NCBI GenBank assembly: GCA_947095585.1
Contig: OX352763.1
Location: 45,620,010 to 45,684,009, forward strand
Length of the DNA stretch: 64,000 nucleotides
From: Nephrocerus scutellatus
Lineage: Eukaryota > Arthropoda > Insecta > Diptera > Pipunculidae
Direction of reading: 5' to 3'
Of the stretch, positions 1 to 10,348 are shown one piece after another. Under the pieces are notes generated by a model that did not search any database, had not been told where the DNA came from, and was given only the letters and a program-made list of their open reading frames with translations. The position numbers and the translations under genes were made by a program. The number at the start of each line of letters is the position of its first letter. Position 1 is the stretch's first letter.

Positions 1-2
1 TT

Positions 3-482
3 ACTCCCTCTGATCTGGCAAGTATCTATAAGGCTTTTATTCGCCCTAAGCTTGAGTACAATTGTCATATCTGGTCTGGTGCACCTAAAACTACCTTGCA
101 TCAGCAATATAGAATAAAAAACTGTGCGTTAAAATTTATCGGCGACGAAAACATTGCGAAATTAATAAATTCGCTTGAACACCGCAGGAACGTTTCCTGC
201 TTGTCACTGTCTTATCGCTTTTTCTACCAGCGGTGCTCAAGAGAAATAGCCAGCTGCATGCCACCTCTCCTTGAATTCAACTGCAATACTCGTGGCGCTC
301 TAAATGCTCATCAGTTTACCTTCAAGCCTATCTTCGGACGTACAGTTAAGTTCATGGGTTCGTTATTCAGCCGTACAACACGAATGTGGAATACTCTGCC
401 AAGCTCTGTGTTTCCACATCACTATGATCCACAGTCATTCAAAACACAAGCTTATAGACAAGCATATAGCCGAGCATTATAA
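3..482 (+). pseudogene. Non-LTR retrotransposon reverse transcriptase, C-terminal end
   Basis: The frame is open from base 3 to a stop at 482 and is cut by the left window edge. It begins with the thumb-region motif of LINE polymerases (LASIYKAFIRPKLEYN, then HIW). It ends with the conserved LINE tail around RNVSCLSLSYRFF and SRTTRMWNTLPSSVFP. The same tail sequence recurs at the 3' end of the LINE at about 41.9-43.6 kb, so the two are copies of one family. That second copy lacks roughly 315 bp which this copy keeps. The clade is uncertain (Jockey/CR1-like). The first methionine of the frame (position 96) is not a real start. Confidence 0.8.
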
Positions 483-544
483 GGGTGCAAACCCTTTTAC
501 CCTTTTATAAAAAGAGCCTCTGAATGTTGTAGTTGACTGCTTCA

Positions 545-827
545 TGTTATCAGCCCACTATTGAGCATGAAAACAAATCCAGAAGTTGAACGTCGTGTAT
601 CGATGTCATCTGCATAGTCTGAGTCTGAGTATCCGACTAGTTGTTCAGCATTGATTGAATATTTTTATTCAATTTCTCGATCTTTTAAGCCAATGAAATA
701 TTTAATTATTCTTTTAACTGCATGTTAGTGAGTATTCGTGTGAGTTGAAAGAAATCTACTGACAACTCCCACTGCAATGGAGATGTCTGGTCGACTGACT
801 ATTGCGGCAAATATCAGGTAACCAACA
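545..827 (-). pseudogene. Copia-type pol remnant, RT/RNase H junction
   Basis: Reading the minus strand gives the Copia signature FAAIVSRPDIS, then a region with stops and a frame change, then [20 protein letters not shown], the start of the RNase H domain. This continues the Copia frame that breaks off at 2141: the last codons there read YREEV and the first codons here read GYLIFAA, which is a contiguous Copia motif. The two parts are separated only by the LTR at 828-2140. It is degenerate and cannot encode a protein. Confidence 0.85.
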
Positions 828-1562
828 TGTGAGGAGTCAATTCGTCAACGAACTAACCCCACACGATTTTTTTTATTTATCATTATTTACTTATTGTTAT
901 TTCATAACAAAATAAATTTAATTAAACTAAACCACTGCAAAGCTCATTGTTTACACCGATAACGACATTTAAAAATGCCGACGGCATCTCTGCTCAGACT
1001 CAGGTCGACTGCACTTCTCTTCTTTACAAATACGATTACAAAACCACGCCTTCATTTTTGGGACAAATATCGTCATCCAGCAAAGAACTATTAATAATGA
1101 GTAGCCGTGCCCCTACTACAACCACTCTAATGCAACTACAGAAGAGTAAAGGGCTCGACGCATATGACATGCAAAACTCTGCACGCAACGATCGAGGAGC
1201 GTTGATAACAATACGATTTATACACAACAACAAAAAAAATGCTGCTGAAGTTAGCCTATGCATAGTAGACAAACGAAATCCCGTACAACAACAAGCATAG
1301 GGGGGATTTTCGCCAACATTTCTTCAAAACAACAAAGACAATACAAATAACAACAGCAACCTGGAGTTGTGTGTACATATAAGCGCTAAAATAAAAAACA
1401 ACAACAAACAACACGGCATGACGCATACGCAATGCAGTTCTGATATAACTGATAATATAATAAGATAATAAAAAAACAGCATAGCAACAACGGTGATTTA
1501 CCGGTCGCTGGAAAAATATGGAAGAGAACAACCCGTTCGAAGTTATAAACCGTTTCACGTGC

Positions 1563-1570
1563 TATAAATA
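1563..1570 (+). promoter_or_regulatory. TATA box of the LTR
   Basis: TATAAATA lies about 735 bp into the LTR, just upstream of the 63-bp repeat block. That is where the U3/R boundary of an LTR would be expected. Confidence 0.55.
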
Positions 1571-1606
1571 GGGACAGAGTTCAAGTAAACCCTCTTCTTC
1601 TTTAGT

Positions 1607-1920
1607 GAACTGAGCGTAGAATCCTCTTTTCACTGATCAAAATACTTGGACACTGCGACTCTTGGCAGCGAACTGAGCGTAGAATCCTCTTTTCACTGGT
1701 CAAAACACTTGGACATAGAAACTTTTGGCAGCGAACTGAGCGTATAATTCTCTTCTCATTGGTCAACATACTTGCACCTAGCAACTCCTGGCAGCGAACT
1801 GAGCGTAGAATCCTCTTTTCACTGGCCAAAATACTTGGACATAACGGCTCGGCTTACAGTGAAGTGAGCGTAGAATCCTTGCTCACTGGTCAGATTATTC
1901 TTGCACAGACGGATTACTTC
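1607..1920 (+). repeat. 63-bp tandem repeat, five units, inside LTR
   Basis: The motif GAACTGAGCGTAGAATCC recurs at 1607, 1670, 1733, 1796 and (as GAAGTGAGCG) at 1861. The spacing is 63, 63, 63 and 65 bp. Because 63 is a multiple of three, the opposite strand has an open frame of repeated SEKRILRSVRCQ units (1602-1829). I regard that frame as a by-product of the period and not as a gene. Confidence 0.9.
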
Positions 1921-2140
1921 GATCCCGCTGGACCAAGGCATCAAACCACAGGACACACTAATTAAGATCTTAGACGTAAGTTATCTACCGATTTTATAAT
2001 CATTTACTTTCTTGTAAGAAAGAATAATAAATATTTGAATTCAGAGTTCCAAAACAAATAAATCTTTTATTGTAACGACCATAAATTAAACGAACCCTGG
2101 TCACACTGAGGATAGCCTGGCTGGGAAAAACCTCGTTACA

Positions 2141-3644
2141 AACTTCCTCTCGATACGGTACAAATGTAGTATATTCATGACTTTTATCAGTTGAGTTAAG
2201 ATGTATTTATGGATCAGCCGGAATGTTAATTGGATGTGCGGTTTTAAGGTTAAAACGTTTTATAATATGGTTTATATAGTTTGTCTGGTAAATAAAATTG
2301 AAAGTTTTAATTTGCAGACCAACGAAGATATCCGGTTCATTTATTTTTACTTCGAAAGATGAGATCAATTGAAGATGATTAGTATAATTTTTAGTGCTTC
2401 TTTATGTTCAGCCATGACCAGTCCATCGTCAACATAAAGTATTAATAGCACTCTCATATTATTAAACTGTCCTCGATAAACACATTTCTCAGCATTACTT
2501 TAAATAAAGCCGTAGTTTCTGAAAAATTTTAAAATGTTGTTTTCCAACAGTTCGGGGCTTGTTTCAAATCATACACAGATTTTTTCAATTTAGATTCCAT
2601 TTTTGAGTTGATGTTTGTCCCATCTGGTGGCGTCAATTAAATGTTTTCCTGTAACTCGCCGTATAGGAATGCTGTATTTATATCTAACTGTATAATTTCA
2701 AAATCATTTTGTGCTGCCACAGAAAGAAGAATTCTAATTGAACCAAACCGTGTTGTTGGTGCAAACATTCCACTGAAGTCAATGCCTTCTTTTTGTGCAT
2801 ACCCTTTTACACAAAGTCTTGAGTCCAAATTGTATATGATATCGCATCCTCATAAGTCTCAGGAGTATCAGCTTCAACAAAATTTGCCTCGTAGTCGTAT
2901 CGTGCAGGCATTTTGATTTTTTCTCGATTACGTAACTTATAGCCGGCACTGTTTTGACTATTTGTTGACTGCTGTGTTGTTGTTTCATGGTCCACTAAAT
3001 CATCTTCTACCTCTTGAGTTCCTTTAGTTTTATTGTTTTTGTTTTCAACTTGAACTTCTAATTGGTATTCAAGATCATTTGCTTGGGTACGATTATCATC
3101 TTCTTCTTCTAGTATTTTAATATGAATCGTGTTTCTTCTTGGAAGGCAAAAAATTGCATTTTCATTGAAAATAACGTTGCGATAAACCTTGGGTTTTCCG
3201 GATTCTTTATACATTACATTTTGCGAAAGATACTCTTTGAAAGAGCTATTGTAGTATTCGGTCTCGTTGACAACGTGTAAAACCTTTGGTGGTGAAACAA
3301 ACTTATTCCGTGAGAGATTGACAAATAGTTTGAAAGAGTCAAACGCATCTGATTTATGTTTAATAAAGAAAACGACACGATAACCAGAACTGTCATCTTT
3401 GAATAGAATAAAATTCTAATTACACCGACTGATGATTGAGACATGAGACCACAGACGTCACTGTGCACAAACTTACCGGGCTTGGTAATTCTGTTTGCAG
3501 CTGATTTAAATGGTAATTTGTGACCTTTTCCTTTTCTTGATGATTCCCATGGTTACCATTTTTGCTTGTTGATGTGTTCGAGTCTCTCGTGCCACAATTT
3601 TATATCTTCAGTTGCCGTCTCTTTCTCTTTAAAGACAGATATTG
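2141..3644 (-). pseudogene. Copia-type pol remnant (pre-integrase to RT)
   Basis: On the minus strand, from 3640 downward, the order is a GAG-pre-integrase motif (LWHERLEHINKQKW), the integrase start (HSDVCG), a low-complexity linker with KLRNREKIKMPARYD, and an RT block with KGYAQKEGIDFS and LDINTAFLYGELQENI at 2637-2828. A degraded stretch with the YVDD catalytic box (YVDDGLV near 2430) follows, and then DIFVGLQIK. Stops and frame changes are frequent. The upper end is cut exactly at the left terminus of the hAT element at 3645, so that element jumped into this one. The lower end is cut by the LTR at 828-2140. Confidence 0.88.
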
Positions 3645-3991
3645 TAGTGATGGGCATAATCGAATGATTTCAAGAATCGATTATTGAGTATTCGAATGAT
3701 GGATATAATCGATTATCATTCGAATGATTCAAAAGAGCAAAAAAAAAAACCTTTTTTGAATTTTTATTTTTTAGATTTTTGATATCTCATCATCTACAAA
3801 CAAAACATGAAATAAATTAACTAAATTGGAAATGAAAAACAAATGTACTTTACAACAATAACTAAGACTTTGATTTTAAATTAACTAACTACATTTTTTT
3901 TTACATTAAATTAAAGTTTTAAAGTTATAACAAAAACTGATGAACTTTTGAACTATGACTTAATAGTGCCCACATTTTCAAAAATAACTAT

Positions 3992-6001
3992 TTAACTATC
4001 GTTCGTCAGTTGACCAGCCTTAGAAAAAAGTCTTTCTGAAGGCACAGACGTTGCGGGTATAGCTGAATATTTCAGGTACAGCTTATACAAATCGGGTAGT
4101 GAATTCTTATGTTCCTTCCAAAATTCCAGCGGATTTGCAGATCTTGGTAGATGAGGTAATTCGAAATATTGCCTCAATGTCAATGTTGCAGTTACTTCTG
4201 GTGTAATGACTGTCTGCGTGTGGGCCAACTTTTCGTCGAAGTCAAACCAGAGAGAATCAGGATCATTTTGTGCTGATACTGTGCTTGTCGATGGACTTAT
4301 TGTTTCCGACGTTGGTGTAGGTCTACTCCGATAAATAAGACCATTCAGTTCCTCTTTAAGCCATCTTTCAGCATTTCTCGCATTTTTTTCTAATCCGAAA
4401 GCTGCTTTTTTGAGTCTTGGATCCAGCAGAGTTGTCTTCGAAGCAATTTTGTTACTTTCAAAAGTACCAAACCGTCTCATGATTATTTGTGATAAATCAT
4501 GTTGAAGCTTGGTACTAGTTAGTGTTAAACAGCTCCAATTTTTAATTTTTAATTGAAGCCCTCGCAATAAGGGTATCACAAGACCCATGGTCGGATAATC
4601 CTCCCCAGAAAGTTCCTTTGTAAGCGTGTCAAATGGTGTTAGAAGTGGAATGCAATCGTTAATCAATTCCCATTCGGATGAAACCAAAAATTCTGGAGCT
4701 CTTGGTAAATCAGTAACTGCAACCGAAAGAGGATCCTTAATTGCTAATAGCCTTTCTATCATAATTAACGACGAATTCCACCTCGTAACAACATCTTGCT
4801 TTATTTTAAGCTGTGGAAGTGACATGTTTTCTTGGGTTTTCCTTAGTTTTTCGGATGCCAAAGTACTCTGCTTAAAATGAGTTACCAATGCTCTACATTT
4901 TTTTAATAAATCCGAAAATTCTTGCTTTATTTTAAGCTGTGGAAGTGACATGTTTTCTTGGGTTTTCCTTAGTTTTTCGGATGCCAAAGTACTCTGCTTA
5001 AAATGAGTTACCAATGCTCTACATTTTTTTTATAAATCCGAAAATTCAGCATTTGCAGCAATTCCATCACTTACGCTTAAGTTCAATGTATGAGCCACAC
5101 AGGGATGATGGTATTTTTTCAGGTGCTCATTTATTGCGTTTTTTATGTTTGCTCCATTATCTGAAACAACCGTTACGATTTTGTCATTAACGCCCCATTC
5201 TTCAAAAATTTTTGTCAGAACTTTGGCGATATTGCTTCCTGTATGCGCTTCTCGCATTTCTCTTGTAGCAATTACTGGCGAGTACAGCTTATCTTCAAAA
5301 TTAAAATGGCAAGTGACGGTGCAGTACGATTTATTGCTATCAGAAGTCCACATGTCAGTTGTTACTCCGACGTAGTCTACACCCGACAACATAAATTTTA
5401 TTTTTCCCGCGACTTCATTATAAAGATTGGGTAGCAACGTCATTGTAAGCGTTTTCCTGTTAGGAGGCTTATATAGAGGCTGAAGCATATGGGTATATTC
5501 CAGAAATCCCGAATTTTCCACCAGTGACAGCGGTTGATAATCAATGGTTATCATCTTCAATAAACATTTGTCGATCCTATCCTTTTCATATTGAGAAAAT
5601 TCTTTTTCTCTTACTCCATAAAGCCTCATTTGCTTAGTCTTTCGTTGACTAACTTCTGATCTGCCATCAGTGTCTGGAGCTGGAGCTGATCTCTTTTCGG
5701 CATTCGTTGTAGCTGCGGTTAAAGTTGTCGAAGTGGATGATATCCGTTGATGATGGGACTGTAAACCACTGGTACTCGGAACTGCGTCTGAAACATGAGT
5801 GTCCAGTTCATTGTTTTCCACAATATCATCAATTTCCTTCCTTAATTGCACAGGATGTATGCGTTCAAGATGCTGTTTTAAGTTGGTGGTATTTGAAAAA
5901 AAAATTAAATTCTTCTTGCAAATGCTGCATTTTACGAATTTAGAGTCCGCATCTTTCACGAAAAAATGCCAAACAACGGATTTCTTGCAACTAGGCTTCA
6001 T
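3992..6001 (-). pseudogene. hAT transposase with one stop and in-frame duplication
   Basis: The start is the ATG at 6001. The N-terminus has a BED-type zinc finger (VWHFFVKDAD, CSICKKNL, NLKQHLERIH). The RNase H-like core follows with VTTDMWTS (first Asp), VVSDNGANI (second Asp), CVAHTLNL, the TRWNSS motif, EWELINDCIPLLTPF and the C-terminal SAIPATSVPSERLFSKAG dimerisation region. A stop at about 5030 divides the frame into 323 and 340 residues. Both halves are in the same register, so this stop is the only internal break. It lies in the second unit of a 126-bp tandem duplication and results from one substitution. The C-terminus stops at TNDS; comparison with the copy at 17.4 kb suggests about 50 bp lost there. 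A domesticated gene is unlikely, because the reading frame lies inside element termini. Confidence 0.9.
4795..5046. repeat. 126-bp tandem duplication in the transposase
   Basis: The units are 4795-4920 and 4921-5046. I find a single difference between them (A at 4905, T at 5031). The duplication keeps the reading frame (42 codons), and the single change turns a TTA leucine codon into a TAA stop on the minus strand. Confidence 0.95.
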
Positions 6002-6249
6002 TTTGGTATTTTTGCTGCTTCTGCCAAAACGTTTAATTAACTTCCGATAAAAAAAAATTAATTAAGTAATATGACTTACCTCTCAAACAAATTTTTTGAA
6101 ATAACTAATGTTCTTGTACTTTTAAATTGTTCTTATAGCAATTTTAAAATGTAGAAAACAAAATACGTTGTTATAATCACCGATGTTTGTTTTTACCTTT
6201 GATGTAACACACATGAATTATACTTTAGAACTAACTTTATTTTAAAAAA

Positions 6250-6600
6250 AAAAAGTAAAAAGGGTTAATGACAACGTTTTGGGTTTTACCGGTCTATATA
6301 AAAATGGGTTAATGACAGTCACAAGCCACAACGTTTTGCGTCTTACTGGGATACGTAAAAAAAGTCAGGTACAAATTTGTTTCCTGTGTGGTGAAGTAAA
6401 AAAGGGTTAATGACAACTTTTTGGGGTTTACCGGTCTATATAAAAATGGGTTAACGACAACCACAAGCCACAACGTTTTGCGTCTTACCGAAATACTTAA
6501 AAAATAGTTGCGAAAAAATCGGTTGCTGTGTGCTGCATTAAAAAAATGGTTATTGAAAACGTTTTATATTTTGTACATTAACATCCATCTCATTTAATTT
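6250..6600. repeat. Subterminal direct repeats of the hAT element (about 143 bp)
   Basis: GGGTTAATGACAACG-type starts occur at 6262 and 6404, with a degraded third at 6548. Each is followed by ACCGGTCTATATAAAAATGG and CCACAACGTTTTGCGTCTTA. The deleted relative at 17.4-18.4 kb has only one such unit, so the duplication is specific to this copy. Confidence 0.8.
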
Positions 6601-6746
6601 ACCCTTCACTTGAAATTTTAAATTGAGTAAAATGTCTAACAGTATTCGAGATATGAATGAAATACGAAATAGAAATAATTATCTCTTCCCGGGCTTTGCT
6701 ACCCGCAAGCGTCCCGCCTACCAACTATTAACGCGTGGTGGGTGGT

Positions 6747-7215
6747 ACTATAGCCTATAAACTTCCCCCACCATTCAGTAATAACCACTGAAAATTTCAT
6801 AAAAATTGGTTAAAAATGGTTACTTTAGCATATAACCTTCCCCCACCATTCAGTAATAACCACTGAAAATTTCATAAAAATGGGTTAAAAATTTATTACT
6901 ATAGCCTATAACCTTCCCCCACCATTCAGTAATAACCACTGAAAATTTCATTAAAAATGGGTAAAAAATTATTACTATAGCCTATAACCTTCCCCCACCA
7001 TTCAGTAATAACCACTGAAAGTTATTACTATAGCCTATAACCTTCCCCCACCATTCAGTAATAACCACTGAAAGTTATTACTATAGCCTATAACCTTCCC
7101 CCACCATTCAGTAATAACCACTGAAAATTTCATAAAAATTGTTTAAAAAATTATTACTATAGCCTATAACCTTCCCCCACCATTCAGTAATAACCACTGA
7201 AAATTTCATTAAAAA
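6747..7215. repeat. Minisatellite, seven units of 53-77 bp
   Basis: A core (ACTATAGCCTATAACCTTCC, then CCCACCATTCAGTAATAACC and ACTGAAA) recurs with starts at 6747, 6821, 6898, 6973, 7027, 7080 and 7156. Long units (about 75 bp) carry an A-rich spacer containing TTTCATAAAAATGGGTT. Two units (6973 and 7027) lack the spacer and are about 53 bp. It is preceded by CCCGGGCTTTGCTACCCGC. No coding frame spans it. Confidence 0.93.
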
Positions 7216-7738
7216 TGGATGCCAGTCATGGGACTTTTAGGATATTCTTTAATAAATTCTACATTACTAATTGAATATTAAAGGTTTGAACTCGGAAATT
7301 ATTTTATAACAATATAAATTGTAGCTTCGAAAACTAGATATACACTTTAATTGATGTTAAATGAACATACAAAAAAAATATAAACAGCGCATTGTCAGTA
7401 AATGTTTATGAACGTTGTCACGCTCAAAACCACAAAAATCAAAACCATTTTTAAATGGATCTCTTTGCCTTTCCAAGCTTGAAACTTGTTTATTGTTTTA
7501 GAGATTATATGGGTGTCAATATTAAGTCTCACCAAATTAATTATGACGAACTGAATATAATATTTTCTACTTCCGACCCGAATGTTGACATCATCGGTTC
7601 CTCCTTGCTGGCTTTGAACAATAAGCATGTTCCACTCCGAATAAATATTATTAGTGCTAAACATTGCCCGTTGAATTTCTTAGAGATTAATGATGCCAAA
7701 TCCATGAGGTATTGAAAGAATTGCTATAAATAAATAAA
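7216..7738. other. Unassigned AT-rich sequence with one short minus-strand frame
   Basis: Open frames exist on both strands (minus 7395-7664, 89 codons; plus 7455-7715, 86 codons). I recognise no family in either. They lie between a minisatellite and a Copia-type LTR and may be decayed Copia gag leader, but I cannot show it. Confidence 0.3.
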
Positions 7739-7945
7739 TAACAAAGAACGCAAAGACACGTCTGATTGTTTTTAAATTATATAAAGAAGTAAAGCTTTTA
7801 TTTAAATTAGTAGTGTGTTTGAGAATACAATAAATTGAATAGTGTGTTTGTGAATACAATTGACTGAGTAGTGTGTTTGAAAATATGTAAAATAAACTGA
7901 GTGCTGGCAAACGTAAATATTCCTTCACTCAATAAAATATTCAAT
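7739..7945 (-). repeat. Copia-type LTR copy
   Basis: This segment and 13620-14040 share AAACGCAAAGACACGTC-like ends, several TAGTGTGTTTGAGAATACAATAAATTG units and the end AACTGAGTGCTGGCAAACG. On the minus strand it follows directly after the Copia RNase H end at 8030-8215. It therefore fits as the 3' LTR of the element whose 5' LTR is at about 14 kb. Confidence 0.65.
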
Positions 7946-8029
7946 AAGAAATTACCTGTCATTTGTTAGTAAAATTATTTTGTTAAAATAAGCACATTTT
8001 AGTAACATTTTATTGCTACATTTATTTTA

Positions 8030-8215
8030 TCCCATTTTTACTGAGCATAATTTCGTCTTTGGTCCACTAACACCCTTGGTAAGAAAAACTTCTGCATTCT
8101 CGTTGGTGGAAACAAAAGTTAAATTGATTGTACCATCTTTAACTTTCTGTCGCAAATGATGATATCTGATGTCTATATGTTTCGTACTTTGATTATAGCC
8201 ATCCGATTTTGATTA
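8030..8215 (-). pseudogene. Copia RNase H, C-terminal end
   Basis: On the minus strand it reads IGYNQSTKHIDIRYHHLRQK and then ends VFLTKGVSGPK, the canonical last 60 residues of a Copia polyprotein (tsKHIDIRYHhir...LTKgl). It is immediately followed by a Copia-type LTR. It probably belongs to the same element as 12153-13540, from which it is separated by the LTR, SINE and hAT insertions. Confidence 0.82.
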
Positions 8216-8285
8216 AATAGGGAATACATGTTACACATTATTATTAAATTGAAATAAAAACTTAAAATTTAAAAATTAAAAATAA

Positions 8286-8545
8286 AAACAACCCATAAAA
8301 ATTAAAATTTTTCATGTAAATTCTCTAATAGGAGATACAAATTATGTGTTTAAAATTTAAAGGAAATCGGGATAATTTTTAAAAAATTTACATGGGCACC
8401 ACTCGGGTCTCAGGGCCGATCACTCCAAAAATATTTACAAGAAAGTGTTGTCCATCCGAGATACACACGTATATAAAATTTGAAGAAACTCGGGTAAATT
8501 TTGTGAAATATTTGTATGGGACTGGGGTTCCTATTTGCTCTTTTT
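8286..8545 (-). repeat. Dispersed copy of the 110-bp repeat family
   Basis: AACCCATAAAAATTAAAATT then TCTCTAATAGGAGATAC, followed by two units with AAAATCGGG / GGGTCTC / ACTCGGGTAAATTTTGTGAA. It is the reverse orientation of the array at 15005-16430. It abuts the truncated hAT relic at about 8546. Confidence 0.7.
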
Positions 8546-9981
8546 GGATCATGTCAGCTACAAGCCCAATTAGACGGTCCTTTGTCTGCGTTTTCATTGA
8601 CTCTGTCATGGTTCAGCTTTTGAAGCGCGGATCTAAATACGTTGCCAGCTGTAAAAAATATTTTCTATCGACGTTCTGAAAACGTATATCTATTTTCTTA
8701 GATATTGCCTCAAACCTTCTAATGCAACTGTAATTTTTGAAACGTTTTTGCTGCGTTTAACTCCGTCGTTAAGTTGTCAAATGGTCTTAAAATTATACAT
8801 AGTTCCTTTAGGGTGTCCATTTCAAAAGTGGTTGGCATTTCCAACGGGATATGTAGTATAGCTACAGCAGCTTCGGTAGGTTGTTGTAGTTTACAAAATC
8901 TGAAATTGAAATTTTTTTAAATTAATATATAGTGGATATAATAAATATTAAGATAGATTTACCTTTCAAACATATAAAATGTAGAGTTACTTATTTGGGC
9001 TTGAAGCTGGTGTAATTTTTTAAAGCCCTTGGTCTTCTGTGGAAGTGCTCCACAATAGCTTTCACTTTTTTTGTATGGTTTTTATTACGGTTATAGCATC
9101 ATTCACAATTAAATTTAAGCTATGGGTGAAACACCTTAAATGGTCATACCCAGCTAATTTTACAGCAGCTGCAATGTTGGGTGCATTGTCCGTTACTATA
9201 ACATTGACTTTTTTGTCAACTGCAAAATTGATTAAGCAGTTCCAGGTTTTAAATTTTCCGAAGTGTGTCTTGAAGATGAAATATCCACATAATCTAAAAG
9301 AACACTGCCTATTTGTCAATTTTCTGTGTTGTGATAAAATGAGCTGTAAATGCCATATAGCTGTTATTATTGATGGAGGTCCTAATGTCTGTGCTAATTG
9401 AAATTTTTCTGCCCGTTGCAGTTAATTTATGACGTTTTATATACAGGCTTCGTACGTACGCAAAACCGCTGTCGTTCACAATAGAAAACGGTTGGAAATC
9501 GCTAACGATTGACTTTAATATCATGATATACGTCGCTGTTTAGAAACATATGCTGATTTTAAATAAAACTAGTTAAGGTTGTTTGCTCTAGCATTTGATT
9601 GAGTGCTTGTGGGCCTGATGTGATTTGCATTACATTTTCTTGAGATGAACCAGAATTTTCCTCAGTTCGCTGCTGAAGCCCAGAAGATGATGAAGCATAA
9701 TTTGCATCCAAAAAATTTATTGACGAAGTCGGATGGGTTAAGGTTACTGTTCTCTTGCATGACTCGTCTTGTAATTGTCTTGCTGCTATTGTCAGCTTTT
9801 TGGGAGCGCTGGATAATGCCGCCGTAACCGTAGGATGGCGCCTGGTGAGGAGTCTTTTTAAATTTGTAATGGCTCCCCATTTATAGGATAGCTCACTTTT
9901 ACACAGGTCACATCTGGCTTTATTACCGCCAATTTCAGTCAAATGTAGCAAAATTTCACTACGCTTATGGGACAAAGCCAT
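8546..9981 (-). pseudogene. hAT transposase relic (BED-finger type), second family
   Basis: The minus-strand start at 9981 gives a BED zinc finger (SEILLHLTEIGGNKARCDLC, then ITNLKRLLTRRHP), followed by EQTTLTSFI. Further fragments in other frames read SIVSDFQPFSIVNDSGF (9309-9524), VIVTDNAPNIAAAVKLAGY and CFTHSLNLIV (9062-9319), and then a degraded EMPTTFEMDTLKELCIIL and ATYLDPRFK near 8600-8850. The order is that of a hAT transposase. At least four frame breaks make it dead. It differs clearly in sequence from the hAT at 3.6-6.6 kb. Confidence 0.85.
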
Positions 9982-10348
9982 TTTATATTATACAATGGTA
10001 AATTAAAATTAAAACTCAAAAACTTACTGACACCTATGATTTTCTTTTTACTGTTCGTAATAGTTTTTTAGTAATATTTGTATGATTTTAGTAAAATTTG
10101 TTAATGAAAAAGTAAACAAAACAGGCAAACCCGTCTGCAGAGTATCTATCCCTTACCATTTTCAGCAAATGTTTATTACACTAAACACATAAAACGATGC
10201 ATACAAAAAACAAGGATTGCAAAAATATTTTTTTCGCCCGAGATCCTATAAATTTATAATTCTGCTTATAACACATACAGCCAAAACTAAACAACCGATC
10301 GAAATGATAACTACGAAGATATTTAAAATGGGCTATAATCTGCATAAT
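9982..10348. other. AT-rich spacer
   Basis: It contains no recognisable gene. It may hold the 5' end of the hAT relic to its left, but no terminal repeat was identified. Confidence 0.4.

Larger units (their letters stand above)
828..2140 (+). mobile_element. Solo LTR (about 1.3 kb) inserted in Copia remnant
   Basis: The segment begins TGTGAGGAG and ends CTCGTTACA, the TG...CA ends of an LTR, and it sits exactly at a break in a Copia reading frame. Removing it rejoins the frame. Flanks are CCAACA on the left and AACTTC on the right, so the target duplication is short (AAC) or slightly eroded. Inside, a TATAAATA box at 1563 is followed by a block of 63-bp repeats and by AATAAA-type signals near 2027-2060, giving a U3-R-U5 order on the plus strand. 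No internal retroviral-type genes are present, so it is best read as a solo LTR. Family assignment (Gypsy-like) is inference from the ends. The end resembles that of the LTR at 11276-12152. Confidence 0.7.
3645..6615 (-). mobile_element. hAT DNA transposon, nearly full transposase
   Basis: The left terminus TAGTGATGGGCATAATCGA matches the terminal repeat of the deleted relative at 17374-18419. It is followed by subterminal repeats of TAATCGATTAT and ATTCGAATGAT. The 8 bases before it are AGATATTG. The transposase lies at 3992-6001. The right side has direct repeats of about 143 bp (6250-6600) and the segment TTACCCTTCACTTGA, which in the relative lies 20 bp from the end. The final bases here are diverged and no matching AGATATTG copy is seen, so the right limit is approximate. 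Confidence 0.85.

Noticed and set aside
1602..1829. Minus-strand frame with a repeated SEKRILRSVRCQ peptide
   Set aside because: The peptide repeat comes from the 63-bp DNA repeat inside an LTR. There is no context for a gene.
6747..7215. CRISPR-like array
   Set aside because: The spacer sequences are themselves repeated and the genome is eukaryotic. It is a minisatellite.
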